From: Pseudomonas sp. GV071
GTDB lineage: Bacteria; Pseudomonadota; Gammaproteobacteria; Pseudomonadales; Pseudomonadaceae
DNA: 64,000 nt
Assembly: GCF_003050835.1 (NCBI RefSeq)
Contig: NZ_QAOJ01000005.1
Location: 62,001 to 126,000, forward strand
Direction: 5' to 3'
The position numbers and the translations under genes are program-made. A model generated the notes under the pieces. The model did no database searches. It was not told the DNA's origin and saw only the letters and a program-made list of their open reading frames with translations. Position 1 is the first letter of the stretch. Each line of letters begins with the position of its first letter. Positions 9,147 through 17,832 of this stretch are shown piece after piece.

Positions 9147-9159
9147 CATACTAGGTATG
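9147..9159. promoter_or_regulatory. palindrome CATACTAGGTATG upstream of phaI (candidate PhaD operator)
   Basis: Five-base arms CATAC/GTATG flank TAG, 83 bases upstream of the phaI start. The core TACTAGG recurs upstream of phaC1 at 2034–2040. PhaD regulates both promoters in P. putida, so this is a candidate operator. It is inferred from position and symmetry only. Confidence 0.4.
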
Positions 9160-9197
9160 CGGCCGCGCCGAACTGTTTTTTTGTGCAAGGGACCGCG

Positions 9198-9473
9198 TTA
9201 ACTCAACGACTCGTCCAGGCCCTTTTCAATTTCGCGCTTGATCGTGCCGCTCATGGCCGACAACAACAGGCCCAAACTCAATTCCACACGCACCGTGTCT
9301 TTTGCGACGTTGATCGTGCCGTCGGCACCACTGCGCTTGAACTCCAGCACATCGCCCTTCCACTGATACCGCACGGCATATTCGGCAGCCAGGCGTTCGG
9401 CCAGCTCCTCAGCTTTGGCGCGGGCGCCATCCAGACCAAGGGTGTGGGAACGTTCGACGGTAATGCGAGCCAT
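9198..9473 (-). CDS. polyhydroxyalkanoic acid system family protein
   Basis: This 91-residue protein matches the small family repeatedly found next to pha loci and named only for that association. It opens MARITVERSHTLGLDGARAKAE, has a central beta-rich stretch (VRYQWKGDVLEFKRSGADG) and a predicted C-terminal helix. No signal peptide or membrane segment is visible. Its biochemical role is not known. It is 133 bases upstream of phaI in the same direction but separated by a likely promoter, and divergent from ubiE. Confidence 0.88.
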   Translation of the reverse strand: MARITVERSHTLGLDGARAKAEELAERLAAEYAVRYQWKGDVLEFKRSGADGTINVAKDTVRVELSLGLLLSAMSGTIKREIEKGLDESLS

Positions 9474-9623
9474 AGTTGGCGACTCCTGCGACCATAAGTC
9501 GCGCGACTATAACGCGAGCACAGCGCCATGGGCAGCGCAGCGGCGACCCCAGGCACACGCGTTGCCAAGACAAAGCCCACAACGGCGATTAGAATGGCCG
9601 GCACTTTCTTCCGGTGACCGCAC

Positions 9624-10394
9624 ATGAACGATCCGCGCAAAGGCAGTGATGCCGAACCGACTACCCACTTCGGCTACCAGAGCGTGCCGGAAAGCCAGAA
9701 GGCCGACAAAGTCGCCGAGGTTTTCCATTCCGTAGCCGCCAAATACGACTTGATGAACGACCTGATGTCCGCTGGCGTACACCGCCTATGGAAGCGCTTC
9801 ACCATTGAGCTGTCCGGCGTTCGCACCGGCAACCGGGTGCTGGACATCGCCGGCGGCACGGGCGACCTCACTCGCCAGTTCTCGCGTTTGGTAGGCCCCA
9901 CCGGTGAAGTGGTACTGGCCGACATCAACGCCTCGATGCTCAAGGTCGGGCGTGACAAGCTGCTCGACAGCGGTGTGGCCAACAACGTCCAGTTCGTCCA
10001 GGCGGACGCGGAAAAGCTGCCGTTCCCGGACAACCACTTCGACTGCGTAACCATCGCCTTCGGTCTGCGCAACGTCACCCATAAAGATGAAGCGATCCGC
10101 TCCATGCTGCGGGTGCTGAAACCCGGTGGCCGCTTGCTGATCCTGGAGTTCTCCAAGCCCACCAGCAACCTGCTGTCCAAGGCGTATGACGCCTACTCGT
10201 TCAGCCTGCTGCCGTTGATGGGCAAGCTGATCACCAATGACTCGGAAAGCTACCGCTACCTGGCCGAGTCGATCCGCATGCACCCGGATCAGGAAACCCT
10301 CAAGGCGATGATGGTCGAGGCTGGTTTCGAACGCGCCACGTACCACAACATGACCGGCGGCATCGTCGCCCTGCACCGCGGCATCAAGCCCTGA
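9624..10394 (+). CDS. ubiE: ubiquinone/menaquinone C-methyltransferase UbiE
   Basis: UbiE carries out the SAM-dependent C-methylation of 2-polyprenyl-6-methoxy-1,4-benzoquinol in ubiquinone synthesis. The 256-residue protein is of family length and shows the SAM-binding motif [12 protein letters not shown] (about residues 73–83) and the later [13 protein letters not shown]. Its TGA overlaps the ubiJ ATG by one base (10394). It heads the ubiE-ubiJ-ubiB operon and is divergent from the small PHA protein, with a 150-base gap for promoters. Confidence 0.97.
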   Translation: MNDPRKGSDAEPTTHFGYQSVPESQKADKVAEVFHSVAAKYDLMNDLMSAGVHRLWKRFTIELSGVRTGNRVLDIAGGTGDLTRQFSRLVGPTGEVVLADINASMLKVGRDKLLDSGVANNVQFVQADAEKLPFPDNHFDCVTIAFGLRNVTHKDEAIRSMLRVLKPGGRLLILEFSKPTSNLLSKAYDAYSFSLLPLMGKLITNDSESYRYLAESIRMHPDQETLKAMMVEAGFERATYHNMTGGIVALHRGIKP

Positions 10395-11023
10395 TGCTCA
10401 CCCAGGCGCTGCTGGCCACTGCCGAAACTGGCATCAACCGCGTCCTGCGTCTGGACGCGACGGCCCTGCCACGCCTGGCGCACCTGGCCGGCAAGGTCAT
10501 TGAAGTGGACTGCAGCGCCCCGGCGTTGCAGCTGTTTGTCCTCGCCGACGATGCCGGTCTGCGCCTGGCCGCGCACTGGAGCGGCGACATCGCCTGCCGC
10601 CTGCGCGCCCCGGCCAGTAGCCTGTTGCGCCTGGCCACCAGCAAAGACAAAACGGCGGTGCTGCACAGCCCGGAAGTCGAGTTGGACGGCGACAGCGCTG
10701 TCCTGCTGGACCTCGCTGGTGTGCTGCAAGACCTCGAACTCGACTGGGAATACGAGCTGGCCCGCTGGCTCGGCCCAATCGGCAGCCAGTTGCTCAGCGG
10801 CCATCTGAAAAGCCGCGCGCGCTGGACGACGCAGAACCTCGACAGCCTGCGCCAGAACCTCGCCGACTACCTCGCCGAAGAGTCGCGCACGCTGGTCGGC
10901 GAAAACGAAGCACAAGCTCGCTTCGCCGAACTGGACGAACTGAAAATGGCCCTCGATCGCCTCGATGCGCGGGTTGAACGCCTGGCCCTGACACTCACCC
11001 CAAAACCTAGCGAACCCGCATGA
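10394..11023 (+). CDS. ubiJ: ubiquinone biosynthesis accessory factor UbiJ
   Basis: UbiJ is a non-catalytic, lipid-binding SCP2-domain protein needed for the ubiquinone-synthesis complex in aerobic proteobacteria. The 209-residue protein has an N-terminal SCP2-like domain and a C-terminal helical segment (about 170–200, [18 protein letters not shown]) that looks like a coiled coil. It lies between ubiE and ubiB and overlaps both (one base with ubiE, ATGA with ubiB), which is the standard arrangement and indicates translational coupling. Confidence 0.92.
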   Translation: MLTQALLATAETGINRVLRLDATALPRLAHLAGKVIEVDCSAPALQLFVLADDAGLRLAAHWSGDIACRLRAPASSLLRLATSKDKTAVLHSPEVELDGDSAVLLDLAGVLQDLELDWEYELARWLGPIGSQLLSGHLKSRARWTTQNLDSLRQNLADYLAEESRTLVGENEAQARFAELDELKMALDRLDARVERLALTLTPKPSEPA

Positions 11024-12627
11024 GCCTGCTTGCCGTCCGCCGTTTGTTGCGCATCCAGCGCGTGGTTATTCGCTACCGCCTCGATGATCTGATTCTCGAC
11101 CTGCCACTGCCCTGGTGGCTGCGTGCAGTGGGCTACTTCCTGCCCTGGCGCTGGCTGCCGCGGCGCAAGCTGGAACTCACTCGCGGCGAACGCGTGCGCC
11201 TGGCGCTGCAGGACCTGGGGCCGATCTTCATCAAGTTCGGCCAACTGCTCTCGACTCGCCGCGACCTGCTGCCGGTGGACATGGCCGATGAGCTGGCGTT
11301 TCTGCAAGACCAGGTGCCGCCGTTTGATTCCGCCCATTCCCTGGCGCTGATCGAAGCGCAACTGGGGGCGAAAGTCGGCGACGTATTTGCCCGTTTCGAC
11401 AGCCAGCCATTGGCCTCGGCTTCGGTAGCGCAGGTGCACGCCGCGCAACTGCGCAGTGGCGAAGAAGTGGTGGTGAAGGTGATTCGCCCCGGCCTGAAAC
11501 CGGTGATCCGCGCCGACATCGCCTGGCTGTTCCTGCTCGCCAAACTGGCCGAACGGGTGTCCACCGAGGCGCGTCGCCTGCACCCTGTGGAAGTGGTCAG
11601 CGACTACGAAAAAACCATCTACGACGAACTCGACCTGCTGCGCGAAGCGGCCAACGCCAGCCAGCTGCGCCGCAATTTCGAAGGCTCGCCACTGCTGTAT
11701 GTGCCACAGGTGTATTGGGACTGGTGCCGCCCGCAGGTGCTGGTAATGGAGCGCATCTACGGCGTGCAGGTGACCGACATGGCAACCCTCGCCGACCAGC
11801 GCACCGACCTGAAAATGCTCGCCGAGCGCGGCGTGGAAATCTTCTTCACCCAGGTGTTTCGCGACAGCTTTTTCCACGCCGACATGCACCCCGGCAATAT
11901 CTTCGTCAGCACCCGCACGCCGTGGAGCCCGCAGTACATTGCCATCGACTGCGGCATCATCGGCAGCCTGACGCCAGAAGATCAGGACTACCTGGCGCGC
12001 AACCTGATCGCCTTCTTCAAGCGTGACTACCGCAAGGTAGCTCAACTGCACATCGACTCCGGTTGGGTGCCGGCGGAAACCAAGGTGAATGATTTCGAAG
12101 CGGCGATTCGCACCGTCTGCGAGCCGATTTTCGAGCGCCCGTTGAAAGACATCTCCTTCGGCCTGCTGCTGATGCGCCTGTTCCAGACCGCGCGGCGCTT
12201 CAATATGGAGATCCAGCCACAACTGGTACTGCTGCAGAAAACCCTGCTCAACATCGAAGGCCTGGGCCGCCAGCTTTACCCGGACCTCGACCTGTGGAGC
12301 ACCGCCCAGCCGTTCCTCGAGCGCTGGATGCGTGAGCGCATCAGCCCGAAAAGCCTGTTCAACAACCTGCAATCGCAAGTCGAACAGGTGCCGCACCTGG
12401 CCCATATGACCCGCGAGCTGCTCGAACGCATGGCCCAGCCGCACCTGCACAACCCGCCGCTGCAACAGCAGCCTGGTGGCGATAAATGGGCGCTGCGCCT
12501 GCTCGGCACGGCACTGTTGGGCGGCGGAATTACCCTGGCCCTGGCCGCCGCCAGCATCACCGCTGCGACCACCTGGCCGGCGTGGCTGATGGCTGCCAGC
12601 GGTCTGTACCTGATTCTGCGCCGATAG
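11020..12627 (+). CDS. ubiB: ubiquinone biosynthesis regulatory protein kinase-like UbiB
   Basis: UbiB is the atypical kinase/ATPase of the ADCK/COQ8 family that supports ubiquinone synthesis at the inner membrane. The 535-residue protein shows the family KxGQ motif ([12 protein letters not shown], about residues 70–80), the alanine-rich nucleotide loop (ASASVAQVH), the invariant lysine in VVVKVIRPG, the HADMHPGN catalytic loop and DCG as the DFG equivalent. Two hydrophobic segments near the C-terminus (about 490–530) provide the membrane anchor. ATGA overlap couples it to ubiJ. Confidence 0.97.
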   Translation: MSLLAVRRLLRIQRVVIRYRLDDLILDLPLPWWLRAVGYFLPWRWLPRRKLELTRGERVRLALQDLGPIFIKFGQLLSTRRDLLPVDMADELAFLQDQVPPFDSAHSLALIEAQLGAKVGDVFARFDSQPLASASVAQVHAAQLRSGEEVVVKVIRPGLKPVIRADIAWLFLLAKLAERVSTEARRLHPVEVVSDYEKTIYDELDLLREAANASQLRRNFEGSPLLYVPQVYWDWCRPQVLVMERIYGVQVTDMATLADQRTDLKMLAERGVEIFFTQVFRDSFFHADMHPGNIFVSTRTPWSPQYIAIDCGIIGSLTPEDQDYLARNLIAFFKRDYRKVAQLHIDSGWVPAETKVNDFEAAIRTVCEPIFERPLKDISFGLLLMRLFQTARRFNMEIQPQLVLLQKTLLNIEGLGRQLYPDLDLWSTAQPFLERWMRERISPKSLFNNLQSQVEQVPHLAHMTRELLERMAQPHLHNPPLQQQPGGDKWALRLLGTALLGGGITLALAAASITAATTWPAWLMAASGLYLILRR

Positions 12628-12698
12628 CCAGTGGCGGCCTCAACTGGCAAACTCGCCAGATGCTTCGACCGGGCAACGACCCGCACTACGGAATTGCA

Positions 12699-13100
12699 AT
12701 GAACGATTGGCTAGACGAGATCAACTGGAACAGCGACGGCCTGGTGCCGGCAATTGCCCAGGACTATAAAACCGGGCGCGTACTGATGATGGCCTGGATG
12801 AACCGCGAGGCCCTGAGCCTCACTGCCTCCGAGCAACGCGCCATCTACTGGTCGCGCTCGCGTGGCAAACTCTGGCGCAAGGGCGAAGAGTCCGGCCATG
12901 TGCAGAAGCTGCACGAGATGCGCCTGGACTGCGATGAAGACGTGATCATTCTGATGGTCGAACAACTGGGCGGCATCGCCTGCCACACCGGCCGTGAAAG
13001 CTGCTTCTACCGCGTCTATGAAAATGGCGCCTGGAAAGCCGTCGACCCGGTGCTCAAAGACCCCCACGCTATTTATGCCGGAGGCCACAGCCATGAGTGA
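12699..13100 (+). CDS. hisI: phosphoribosyl-AMP cyclohydrolase HisI
   Basis: HisI opens the adenine ring of PR-AMP, the third step of histidine synthesis. It is a zinc- and magnesium-dependent cytoplasmic enzyme. The 133-residue protein starts at the ATG at 12699 ([14 protein letters not shown]). It has the metal-binding segment [13 protein letters not shown] and the conserved cysteines in [11 protein letters not shown]. It overlaps the hisE start by eight bases. In many bacteria hisI and hisE are fused; here they are separate but overlapping. Confidence 0.97.
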   Translation: MNDWLDEINWNSDGLVPAIAQDYKTGRVLMMAWMNREALSLTASEQRAIYWSRSRGKLWRKGEESGHVQKLHEMRLDCDEDVIILMVEQLGGIACHTGRESCFYRVYENGAWKAVDPVLKDPHAIYAGGHSHE

Positions 13101-13425
13101 CACGCTCAGCCGAGTTGCCCAGGTACTCGAGGAGCGCAAAGGCGCCGCCCCCGACAGTTCCTACGTGGCCAGCCTGTACCACAAGGGCTTGAACAAGATT
13201 CTGGAAAAGGTCGGTGAGGAATCGGTGGAAACCATTCTTGCCGCCAAGGATGCTGCGGTCAGCGGTGACTGCAGCGACCTGATCTACGAAACCGCCGACC
13301 TGTGGTTCCACAGCCTGGTCATGCTCGCCGCCCTCGGTCAGCACCCCCAGGCCGTGCTGGATGAACTGGACCGGCGCTTCGGGTTGTCCGGGCATGCGGA
13401 AAAAGCCGCTCGCGACCCTTCTTAA
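13093..13425 (+). CDS. hisE: phosphoribosyl-ATP pyrophosphatase HisE
   Basis: HisE removes pyrophosphate from PR-ATP, the second step of histidine synthesis, just before HisI acts. The 110-residue protein has the MazG-type helices with [15 protein letters not shown] and the metal-binding ETADLWFH. The ATG at 13093 lies inside the end of hisI, so translation is probably coupled. tatA follows 25 bases later, and the pair hisIE–tatABC is a conserved Pseudomonas order. Confidence 0.97.
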   Translation: MSDTLSRVAQVLEERKGAAPDSSYVASLYHKGLNKILEKVGEESVETILAAKDAAVSGDCSDLIYETADLWFHSLVMLAALGQHPQAVLDELDRRFGLSGHAEKAARDPS

Positions 13426-13450
13426 CCTATCTCTCTAGAGGAACCGCTCC

Positions 13451-13723
13451 ATGGGTATTTTTGACTGGAAACACTGGGTCGTGATTCTGATCGTCGTCGT
13501 GTTGGTCTTCGGTACCAAGAAGCTCAAAGGTCTGGGCAGCGACGTCGGCGAAGCCATCAAGGGCTTTCGCAAAGCCATGAACGATGACGAAAAACCGGCC
13601 GAGCCGGCTCCGGCACAACCCACCCAGGCACAACCGGCGCCTGGCCAGAGCGCGCCGCTGAACCAACCGCACACCATTGACGTGCAAGCCCAGAAAGTCG
13701 AAGAGCCTGCGCGCAAGGACTGA
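13451..13723 (+). CDS. tatA: twin-arginine translocase subunit TatA
   Basis: TatA forms the pore-like oligomer that moves folded proteins across the inner membrane. The 90-residue protein has one N-terminal membrane helix ([14 protein letters not shown]), the hinge and amphipathic helix ([17 protein letters not shown]), and a Pro/Ala/Gln-rich cytoplasmic tail. AGAGGAA stands before the ATG. It is three bases upstream of tatB. Confidence 0.97.
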   Translation: MGIFDWKHWVVILIVVVLVFGTKKLKGLGSDVGEAIKGFRKAMNDDEKPAEPAPAQPTQAQPAPGQSAPLNQPHTIDVQAQKVEEPARKD

Positions 13724-13726
13724 CCC

Positions 13727-14164
13727 ATGTTTGGCATCAGCTTCGGCGAACTGCTGCTGGTGGGCCTGGTGGCCCTGCTGGTGCTCGGCCCCGAGCGTCT
13801 GCCGGGTGCTGCGCGCACCGCAGGCCTGTGGATCGGCCGCCTGAAACGCAGCTTCAATGCGATCAAACAGGAAGTGGAACGCGAAATCGGCGCCGACGAA
13901 ATTCGTCGGCAGTTGCACAACGAGCACATTCTGGCCCTGGAACAGGAAGCCCGAAATGCCATCGCTCCGCCGCAGGTGCCTGCAGCACCACCGCTGGCCC
14001 AGGCTGACGTGAATGCCGCACCGGCAGTTGCGCCCGTAGCCGCCCCCGTAGCACCACCTGCGCCTGCCGCCGCGTCCAGCGAAGCGCCCGTCGCAGAGCC
14101 AGTGAACGAGCTGCAAGGCCAACTGGAACTGCCCGTCCCTCCCCAACCGCCGCGAGCCCCATGA
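13727..14164 (+). CDS. tatB: twin-arginine translocase subunit TatB
   Basis: TatB pairs with TatC to bind twin-arginine signal peptides. The 145-residue protein has the typical [21 protein letters not shown] start with glutamate in the membrane helix, the GPERLP hinge and a long amphipathic helix, then an Ala/Pro-rich cytoplasmic tail. Its end overlaps the tatC start as ATGA. Confidence 0.96.
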   Translation: MFGISFGELLLVGLVALLVLGPERLPGAARTAGLWIGRLKRSFNAIKQEVEREIGADEIRRQLHNEHILALEQEARNAIAPPQVPAAPPLAQADVNAAPAVAPVAAPVAPPAPAAASSEAPVAEPVNELQGQLELPVPPQPPRAP

Positions 14165-14943
14165 GCGTAGATACCCCGGAAAACGACCAGCAGATGCCGC
14201 TGGTTTCGCACCTCACCGAGTTGCGCACGCGCCTGCTGCGCTGCGTAGCCGCGACCGCTCTGATCTTCGCCGGACTGTTCTATTTCGCGCGGGACATCTA
14301 CACCATCGCCTCCGAGCCGCTGCGCCGCTTCCTGCCTGAAGGCGCGACGATGATTGCCATCGACCCAGCCTCGGCGTTCCTCGCGCCGCTGAAACTGACC
14401 ATGGTCATCGCCTTGTTCGCCAGCATGCCGGTGATTCTGTACCAGGCCTGGGGCTTTATTGCGCCGGGCCTCTACAAGCACGAAAAACGCATTGCTGTGC
14501 CGCTGCTGACCTCCAGCGTGCTGCTGTTCTACGCCGGCATGGCCTTCGCCTACTTCCTGGTGTTGCCGCTGATCTACCACTTCCTGCTCGGTTCGGCGCC
14601 GGTGGGCGTGACGCCGATGACCGACATCAACACCTACCTGGATTCGGTGCTGACGCTGCTGTTCGCCTTTGGCGTGGCCTTTGAGATTCCGGTGGCCGTG
14701 GTGTTGCTGGTGATCATCGGCGTGGTCGACGTGGCCTACCTGAAAAAGATCCGTCCGTACGTGATCATTGGCTGCTTTGTGGTCGGCATGATCCTCACCC
14801 CGCCGGACCCGCTGTCGCAGACCCTGCTGGCCGTGCCGATGTGGATGCTGTTCGAAGTCGGCGTGTTCTTCGGCGGCATGGTGCGCAAGCGCAAGCCTGA
14901 AGAAAGCGCCGACGACGCCCAACCACCAGCCACCCAGCCGTGA
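14161..14943 (+). CDS. tatC: twin-arginine translocase subunit TatC
   Basis: TatC is the six-helix membrane core that recognises twin-arginine signals. The 260-residue protein has the conserved N-terminal [14 protein letters not shown], six hydrophobic segments, the periplasmic proline-rich loop, and the later [13 protein letters not shown]. It overlaps tatB by four bases and its TGA overlaps the GTG start of rsmE. Within this window a probable substrate is the beta-lactamase at 56457–57326. Confidence 0.98.
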   Translation: MSVDTPENDQQMPLVSHLTELRTRLLRCVAATALIFAGLFYFARDIYTIASEPLRRFLPEGATMIAIDPASAFLAPLKLTMVIALFASMPVILYQAWGFIAPGLYKHEKRIAVPLLTSSVLLFYAGMAFAYFLVLPLIYHFLLGSAPVGVTPMTDINTYLDSVLTLLFAFGVAFEIPVAVVLLVIIGVVDVAYLKKIRPYVIIGCFVVGMILTPPDPLSQTLLAVPMWMLFEVGVFFGGMVRKRKPEESADDAQPPATQP

Positions 14944-15647
14944 ACCTGCTGCTTCTGGAAGACGCCGATTTTGTCGGCGCCGACCGCGTGATTCTGCGCG
15001 ATCGCCGCCTTACCCATTTGCAGGAGGTGCACCGCGCCGAATCCGGTGACAGCCTGCGTGTCGGCCGCGTTGGCGGTTTGATGGGTAAAGCGCAGATCTT
15101 GCGCCTGGAAGCCGGCGAAGCCGAACTGCAGATCAGCCTTGATCAGCCACCACCAGCAAAGCTGCCGCTGACCCTGCTGCTCGCCCTGCCCCGGCCAAAA
15201 ATGCTTCGTCGGGTGCTGCAGACCGTCGCCAGCATGGGCGTGCCACGGCTGATTCTGCTCAACAGCTACCGGGTGGAAAAAAGCTTCTGGCAGACGCCGT
15301 TCCTTCAACCGGAAGCAATCCGTGAGCAACTGATTCTGGGCCTGGAGCAGTCACGCGATACCGTGCTGCCCGACGTGCGCATCGAAAAGCGCTTCAAGCC
15401 GTTTGTGGAAGACCATCTGGGGCAAATTTGTGCGGGAACCCAAGGGTTGGTTGGCCACCCAGGCCAATACCCGAGCTGCCCGCGCGCGGTGGAGGGCCCA
15501 GTGACCTTGGCCATCGGGCCGGAAGGTGGTTGGATTCCGTATGAAGTGGAGAAGCTGGCAGAGGCTGGCTTGCAGCCGGTGCAGCTGGGTGAGCGGATTC
15601 TGCGGGTAGAAACAGCGGTGACGGCGCTGCTCGCGCGTCTGTTCTAA
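14940..15647 (+). CDS. rsmE: 16S rRNA (uracil-1498-N3)-methyltransferase RsmE
   Basis: RsmE methylates U1498 in the decoding region of 16S rRNA using SAM. The 235-residue SPOUT-class protein shows LALPRPKMLRRVLQTVASMG and the C-terminal knot motif LAIGPEGGW followed by LGERILRVETAV. Translation starts at GTG (14940) overlapping the tatC stop, which suggests coupling. Codon choice in the last third shifts toward G- and T-ending codons. A large palindrome follows the gene. Confidence 0.96.
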   Translation: MNLLLLEDADFVGADRVILRDRRLTHLQEVHRAESGDSLRVGRVGGLMGKAQILRLEAGEAELQISLDQPPPAKLPLTLLLALPRPKMLRRVLQTVASMGVPRLILLNSYRVEKSFWQTPFLQPEAIREQLILGLEQSRDTVLPDVRIEKRFKPFVEDHLGQICAGTQGLVGHPGQYPSCPRAVEGPVTLAIGPEGGWIPYEVEKLAEAGLQPVQLGERILRVETAVTALLARLF

Positions 15648-15655
15648 ATCGCGAT

Positions 15656-15727
15656 GTTGGGCTTCGCTGCGCTCAGCCCAACCTACATTGAACGCCGTAG
15701 GTTGGGTTGAGCGCAGCGAAGCCCAAC
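15656..15727. repeat. large palindromic repeat after rsmE (31-base arms)
   Basis: Arms at 15656–15686 and 15697–15727 are inverse copies with one mismatch and a ten-base loop. The unit begins GTTGGGCTTCGCTGCGCTCA. It sits between the converging genes rsmE and the HxlR regulator, so as RNA it can act as a strong hairpin for both. It resembles dispersed Pseudomonas palindromes rather than a classic terminator, because there is no T run. Confidence 0.9.
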
Positions 15728-15742
15728 AGACTCGTCCCCCGA

Positions 15743-16237
15743 CTACCCGCCCGACGCCTTATGCCAATGCGCCGGCAATAGCTTCCCTTCCAGCTCCGGC
15801 GCCTCGCGCAAGCTCATATCCCGCGCCTGCAGGGGCTCGCCACAGTCCGAACACACCATCACCCCGTGCACCTCATGGCCGCAGCTTTTGTGCACGTGGC
15901 GAATCGGCTGGCCGATGTCGTCGCTCATGTGCCGGTCGCCCCAGTTCACCAGCGCCAGCACCGCCGGGTAAAGGTCGTGGCCTTTTTCGGTCAACCTATA
16001 CTCTTCGCGCAGGGGCCGCTGCTGGTAGGCGCTCTTCACCAGCACGCCGTGCTCGGTCAGGCGTTTGAGGCGCTCAGCCAACACATGGCGGGTAATGCCC
16101 ATGCGCTTTTCGAAGTCGTCGAAGCGGCGCACGCCCATAAAACATTCGCGCAGCACCAACAGGGTCCAGCGGTCGCCGACCACCGACAAGGTGCGTGACA
16201 GCGAGCACGGCTGCTCACCAAGGTCTTCCCAGCGCAT
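15743..16237 (-). CDS. HxlR-family transcriptional regulator
   Basis: The 164-residue protein has an HxlR/MarR-like winged helix in residues 1–110 (LSVVGDRWTLLVLRECFMG, then ITRHVLAERLKRLTEHG). A C-terminal extension contains a possible metal-binding cysteine/histidine cluster (HKSCGHEVHGVMVCSDCG). I favour the ATG at 16237 over an in-frame TTG at 16270, because MRWEDL fits the usual short N-terminus. It is divergent from the SDR gene, and two GTTCC-A5-GGAAC palindromes lie between them, which are its likely operators. The effector is unknown; members of this family often sense electrophiles or quinones. Confidence 0.9.
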   Translation of the reverse strand: MRWEDLGEQPCSLSRTLSVVGDRWTLLVLRECFMGVRRFDDFEKRMGITRHVLAERLKRLTEHGVLVKSAYQQRPLREEYRLTEKGHDLYPAVLALVNWGDRHMSDDIGQPIRHVHKSCGHEVHGVMVCSDCGEPLQARDMSLREAPELEGKLLPAHWHKASGG

Positions 16238-16291
16238 GAGGGGTTCTCTACTCAGTTCTGTTGGCCGCAAGTTTCTGCTGGCTACTCTAGC

Positions 16292-16320
16292 TTGACAGGT
16301 TCCAAAAAGGAACTGACTAT
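16292..16320 (+). promoter_or_regulatory. probable promoter of the SDR/isomerase operon
   Basis: TTGACA (16292–16297) is a perfect −35 hexamer, followed after 17 bases by GACTAT (16315–16320) as a weak −10. The first HxlR-type palindrome fills the spacer exactly, so a bound repressor would block RNA polymerase. Confidence 0.55.
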
Positions 16321-16344
16321 CTCACCCAAGTTCCAAAAAGGAAC
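16299..16344. promoter_or_regulatory. two identical HxlR-type operators, GTTCCAAAAAGGAAC
   Basis: The 15-base palindrome occurs at 16299–16313 and 16330–16344. The copies are 31 bases apart start to start, close to three helical turns, so dimers would bind the same DNA face. They lie between the divergent HxlR and SDR genes. Confidence 0.75.
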
Positions 16345-16373
16345 CCACTCACGCAACCGATGAGAGAACAACA

Positions 16374-17102
16374 ATGAGCGAACGCAAAGCAGTGTTAGTA
16401 GTGGGTGCCGGCGATGCCACCGGCGGTGCGATAGCCAAGCGGTTTGCCCGTGAGGGCTACGTGGCCTGTGTGGCGCGCCGCAACGCCGACAAGCTCGAAC
16501 CGCTGGTGGCCGAGATCACCGCTGCCGGTGGTGAAGCCCGCGCCTTTGGCTGCGATGCCCGTATCGAGGAGCAGGTGCAGGCGATGTTTGGCACCATCGA
16601 ACGCGAGATCGGCCCGCTGGAAGTGGTGGTGTTCAACATCGGCGCCAACGTGTGGTTTTCCATTACCGAGACCACCGAGCGCGTCTACCGCAAAGTCTGG
16701 GAAATGGCCGCGCTGGCCGGCTTTCTCACGGGCCGTGAAGCGGCCAAAGTGATGTTGCCCCGTCAACGCGGGACCATCATTTTCACCGGCGCAACCGCCT
16801 CTCTGCGCGGCGGCAAAGGTTTCAGCGCCTTCGCCAGCGCCAAGTTCGCCTTGCGTGCCACAGCCCAGAGCATGGCCCGTGAACTGGGGCCACTGGGCAT
16901 TCATGTCGCCCACCCGATCATCGATGGCGCCATCGACACCGCGTTTATCCGCGACAACTTTCCCGAGCGCTATGCCCTCAAAGAGCAGGACGGGATTCTC
17001 AACCCGGAGCATATTGCCGACAGCTACTGGCAGATTCACATGCAGCCGAAAGACTCGTGGACGCACGAACTGGATTTGCGGCCATGGCTAGAGACATTCT
17101 GA
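16374..17102 (+). CDS. short-chain dehydrogenase/reductase family oxidoreductase
   Basis: The 242-residue protein is an NAD(P)-dependent SDR-like enzyme. The nucleotide loop is VVGAGDATGGAIAKRFAREG (about residues 8–27), and NIGANVWF replaces the usual NNAG. The catalytic YxxxK motif is not standard: the equivalent place reads FSAFASAKFALR, with phenylalanine near the tyrosine position and the lysine kept. This suggests an atypical or altered SDR. It is followed by a REP-like palindrome and then the DsbA-fold isomerase gene. Both are probably controlled by the divergent HxlR regulator. The substrate cannot be inferred. Confidence 0.85.
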   Translation: MSERKAVLVVGAGDATGGAIAKRFAREGYVACVARRNADKLEPLVAEITAAGGEARAFGCDARIEEQVQAMFGTIEREIGPLEVVVFNIGANVWFSITETTERVYRKVWEMAALAGFLTGREAAKVMLPRQRGTIIFTGATASLRGGKGFSAFASAKFALRATAQSMARELGPLGIHVAHPIIDGAIDTAFIRDNFPERYALKEQDGILNPEHIADSYWQIHMQPKDSWTHELDLRPWLETF

Positions 17103-17115
17103 ATTTGCATACCCC

Positions 17116-17194
17116 GTAGGAGCGGCTTCAGCCGCGATTGCTCTTAGGATCAAAAGCATCGCGGCTAATCGGATCGCCGCCCGGCCGCTCCTAC
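17116..17194. repeat. REP-like palindrome (GTAGGAGCGGC family)
   Basis: GTAGGAGCGGCTTCAGCCGCGAT (17116–17138) is met by the inverse GGCCGCTCCTAC at 17183–17194, with a degenerate middle. The same family appears at 41410–41475 and 54425–54486. It lies between the SDR and isomerase genes and could lower expression of the second gene. Confidence 0.8.
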
Positions 17195-17224
17195 GAAGAG
17201 CACAATAAAAACAAGGATCAAAAA

Positions 17225-17812
17225 ATGAGCAAAACCCTGGAATTTTTCTTTGATGTCGGTAGCCCCACCACCTACCTGGCCTGGACCCAACTGCCGAAAA
17301 TCGCCGCAGATGCCGGCGTGGAGATCACCTGGAAGCCCATGCTGCTGGGTGGTGTGTTCAAGGCCACCAGCAACCAGTCGCCCATCGCCATTCCGGCCAA
17401 GGCCAAGTACACCCTCGCCGACATGCAGCGCTTCGCCACGCGCTATGGCGTACCCATGGCGTTTAACCCATTCTTCCCGATCAACACCCTGTTGCTGATG
17501 CGCGGCGCTGCGGGCTACCTGGGCACGGCCAATTTCCAGCCGTACCTACAGGCAGTGTTCACCGCGCTGTGGGTAGAGCAAAAGAACATGGGCGACCCGA
17601 CTGTGGTGGCGCAGGTGTTGAGCGCAGCCGGCCTGGACCCACAAGAGTTTGAGCGGTTGGTGAACGATGAAGAGGTGAAGCAGCGCCTGAAGAACATCAC
17701 CGAAGACGCGATCAAACGCGGCGCCTTTGGCGCGCCGATCTTCTTTGTCGATGGCGAAATGCACTTCGGCCAGGACCGCCTGGATTTCGTGGCCGAGGCG
17801 TTGCAGCGCTAA
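17225..17812 (+). CDS. 2-hydroxychromene-2-carboxylate isomerase / DsbA-family protein
   Basis: The 195-residue protein belongs to the DsbA-fold kappa-GST/HCCA isomerase family. It starts LEFFFDVGSPTTYLAW, where the first serine after DVGSP takes the role of the glutathione-activating residue, and ends with GAFGAPIFFVDGEMHFGQDRL, the family signature. No CxxC motif is present, so it is not a thiol oxidase. The ATG at 17225 (AAGGA eight bases before) is chosen over an upstream in-frame start. It is probably co-regulated with the SDR. Its real substrate could be any aromatic or electrophile that reacts with glutathione. Confidence 0.88.
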   Translation: MSKTLEFFFDVGSPTTYLAWTQLPKIAADAGVEITWKPMLLGGVFKATSNQSPIAIPAKAKYTLADMQRFATRYGVPMAFNPFFPINTLLLMRGAAGYLGTANFQPYLQAVFTALWVEQKNMGDPTVVAQVLSAAGLDPQEFERLVNDEEVKQRLKNITEDAIKRGAFGAPIFFVDGEMHFGQDRLDFVAEALQR

Positions 17813-17832
17813 GCCTGCGGGGCGAACAGGAG

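Noticed and set aside
10867..12465. Long antisense open frame (about 530 codons) opposite ubiB
   Set aside because: It is a shadow of a conserved gene in GC-rich DNA. It has no ribosome binding site, no recognisable domain, and a composition explained by the complement of ubiB codons.
15688..16068. 126-codon + strand frame opposite the HxlR regulator
   Set aside because: Pro/Ala/Arg-rich shadow that begins inside a palindromic repeat.
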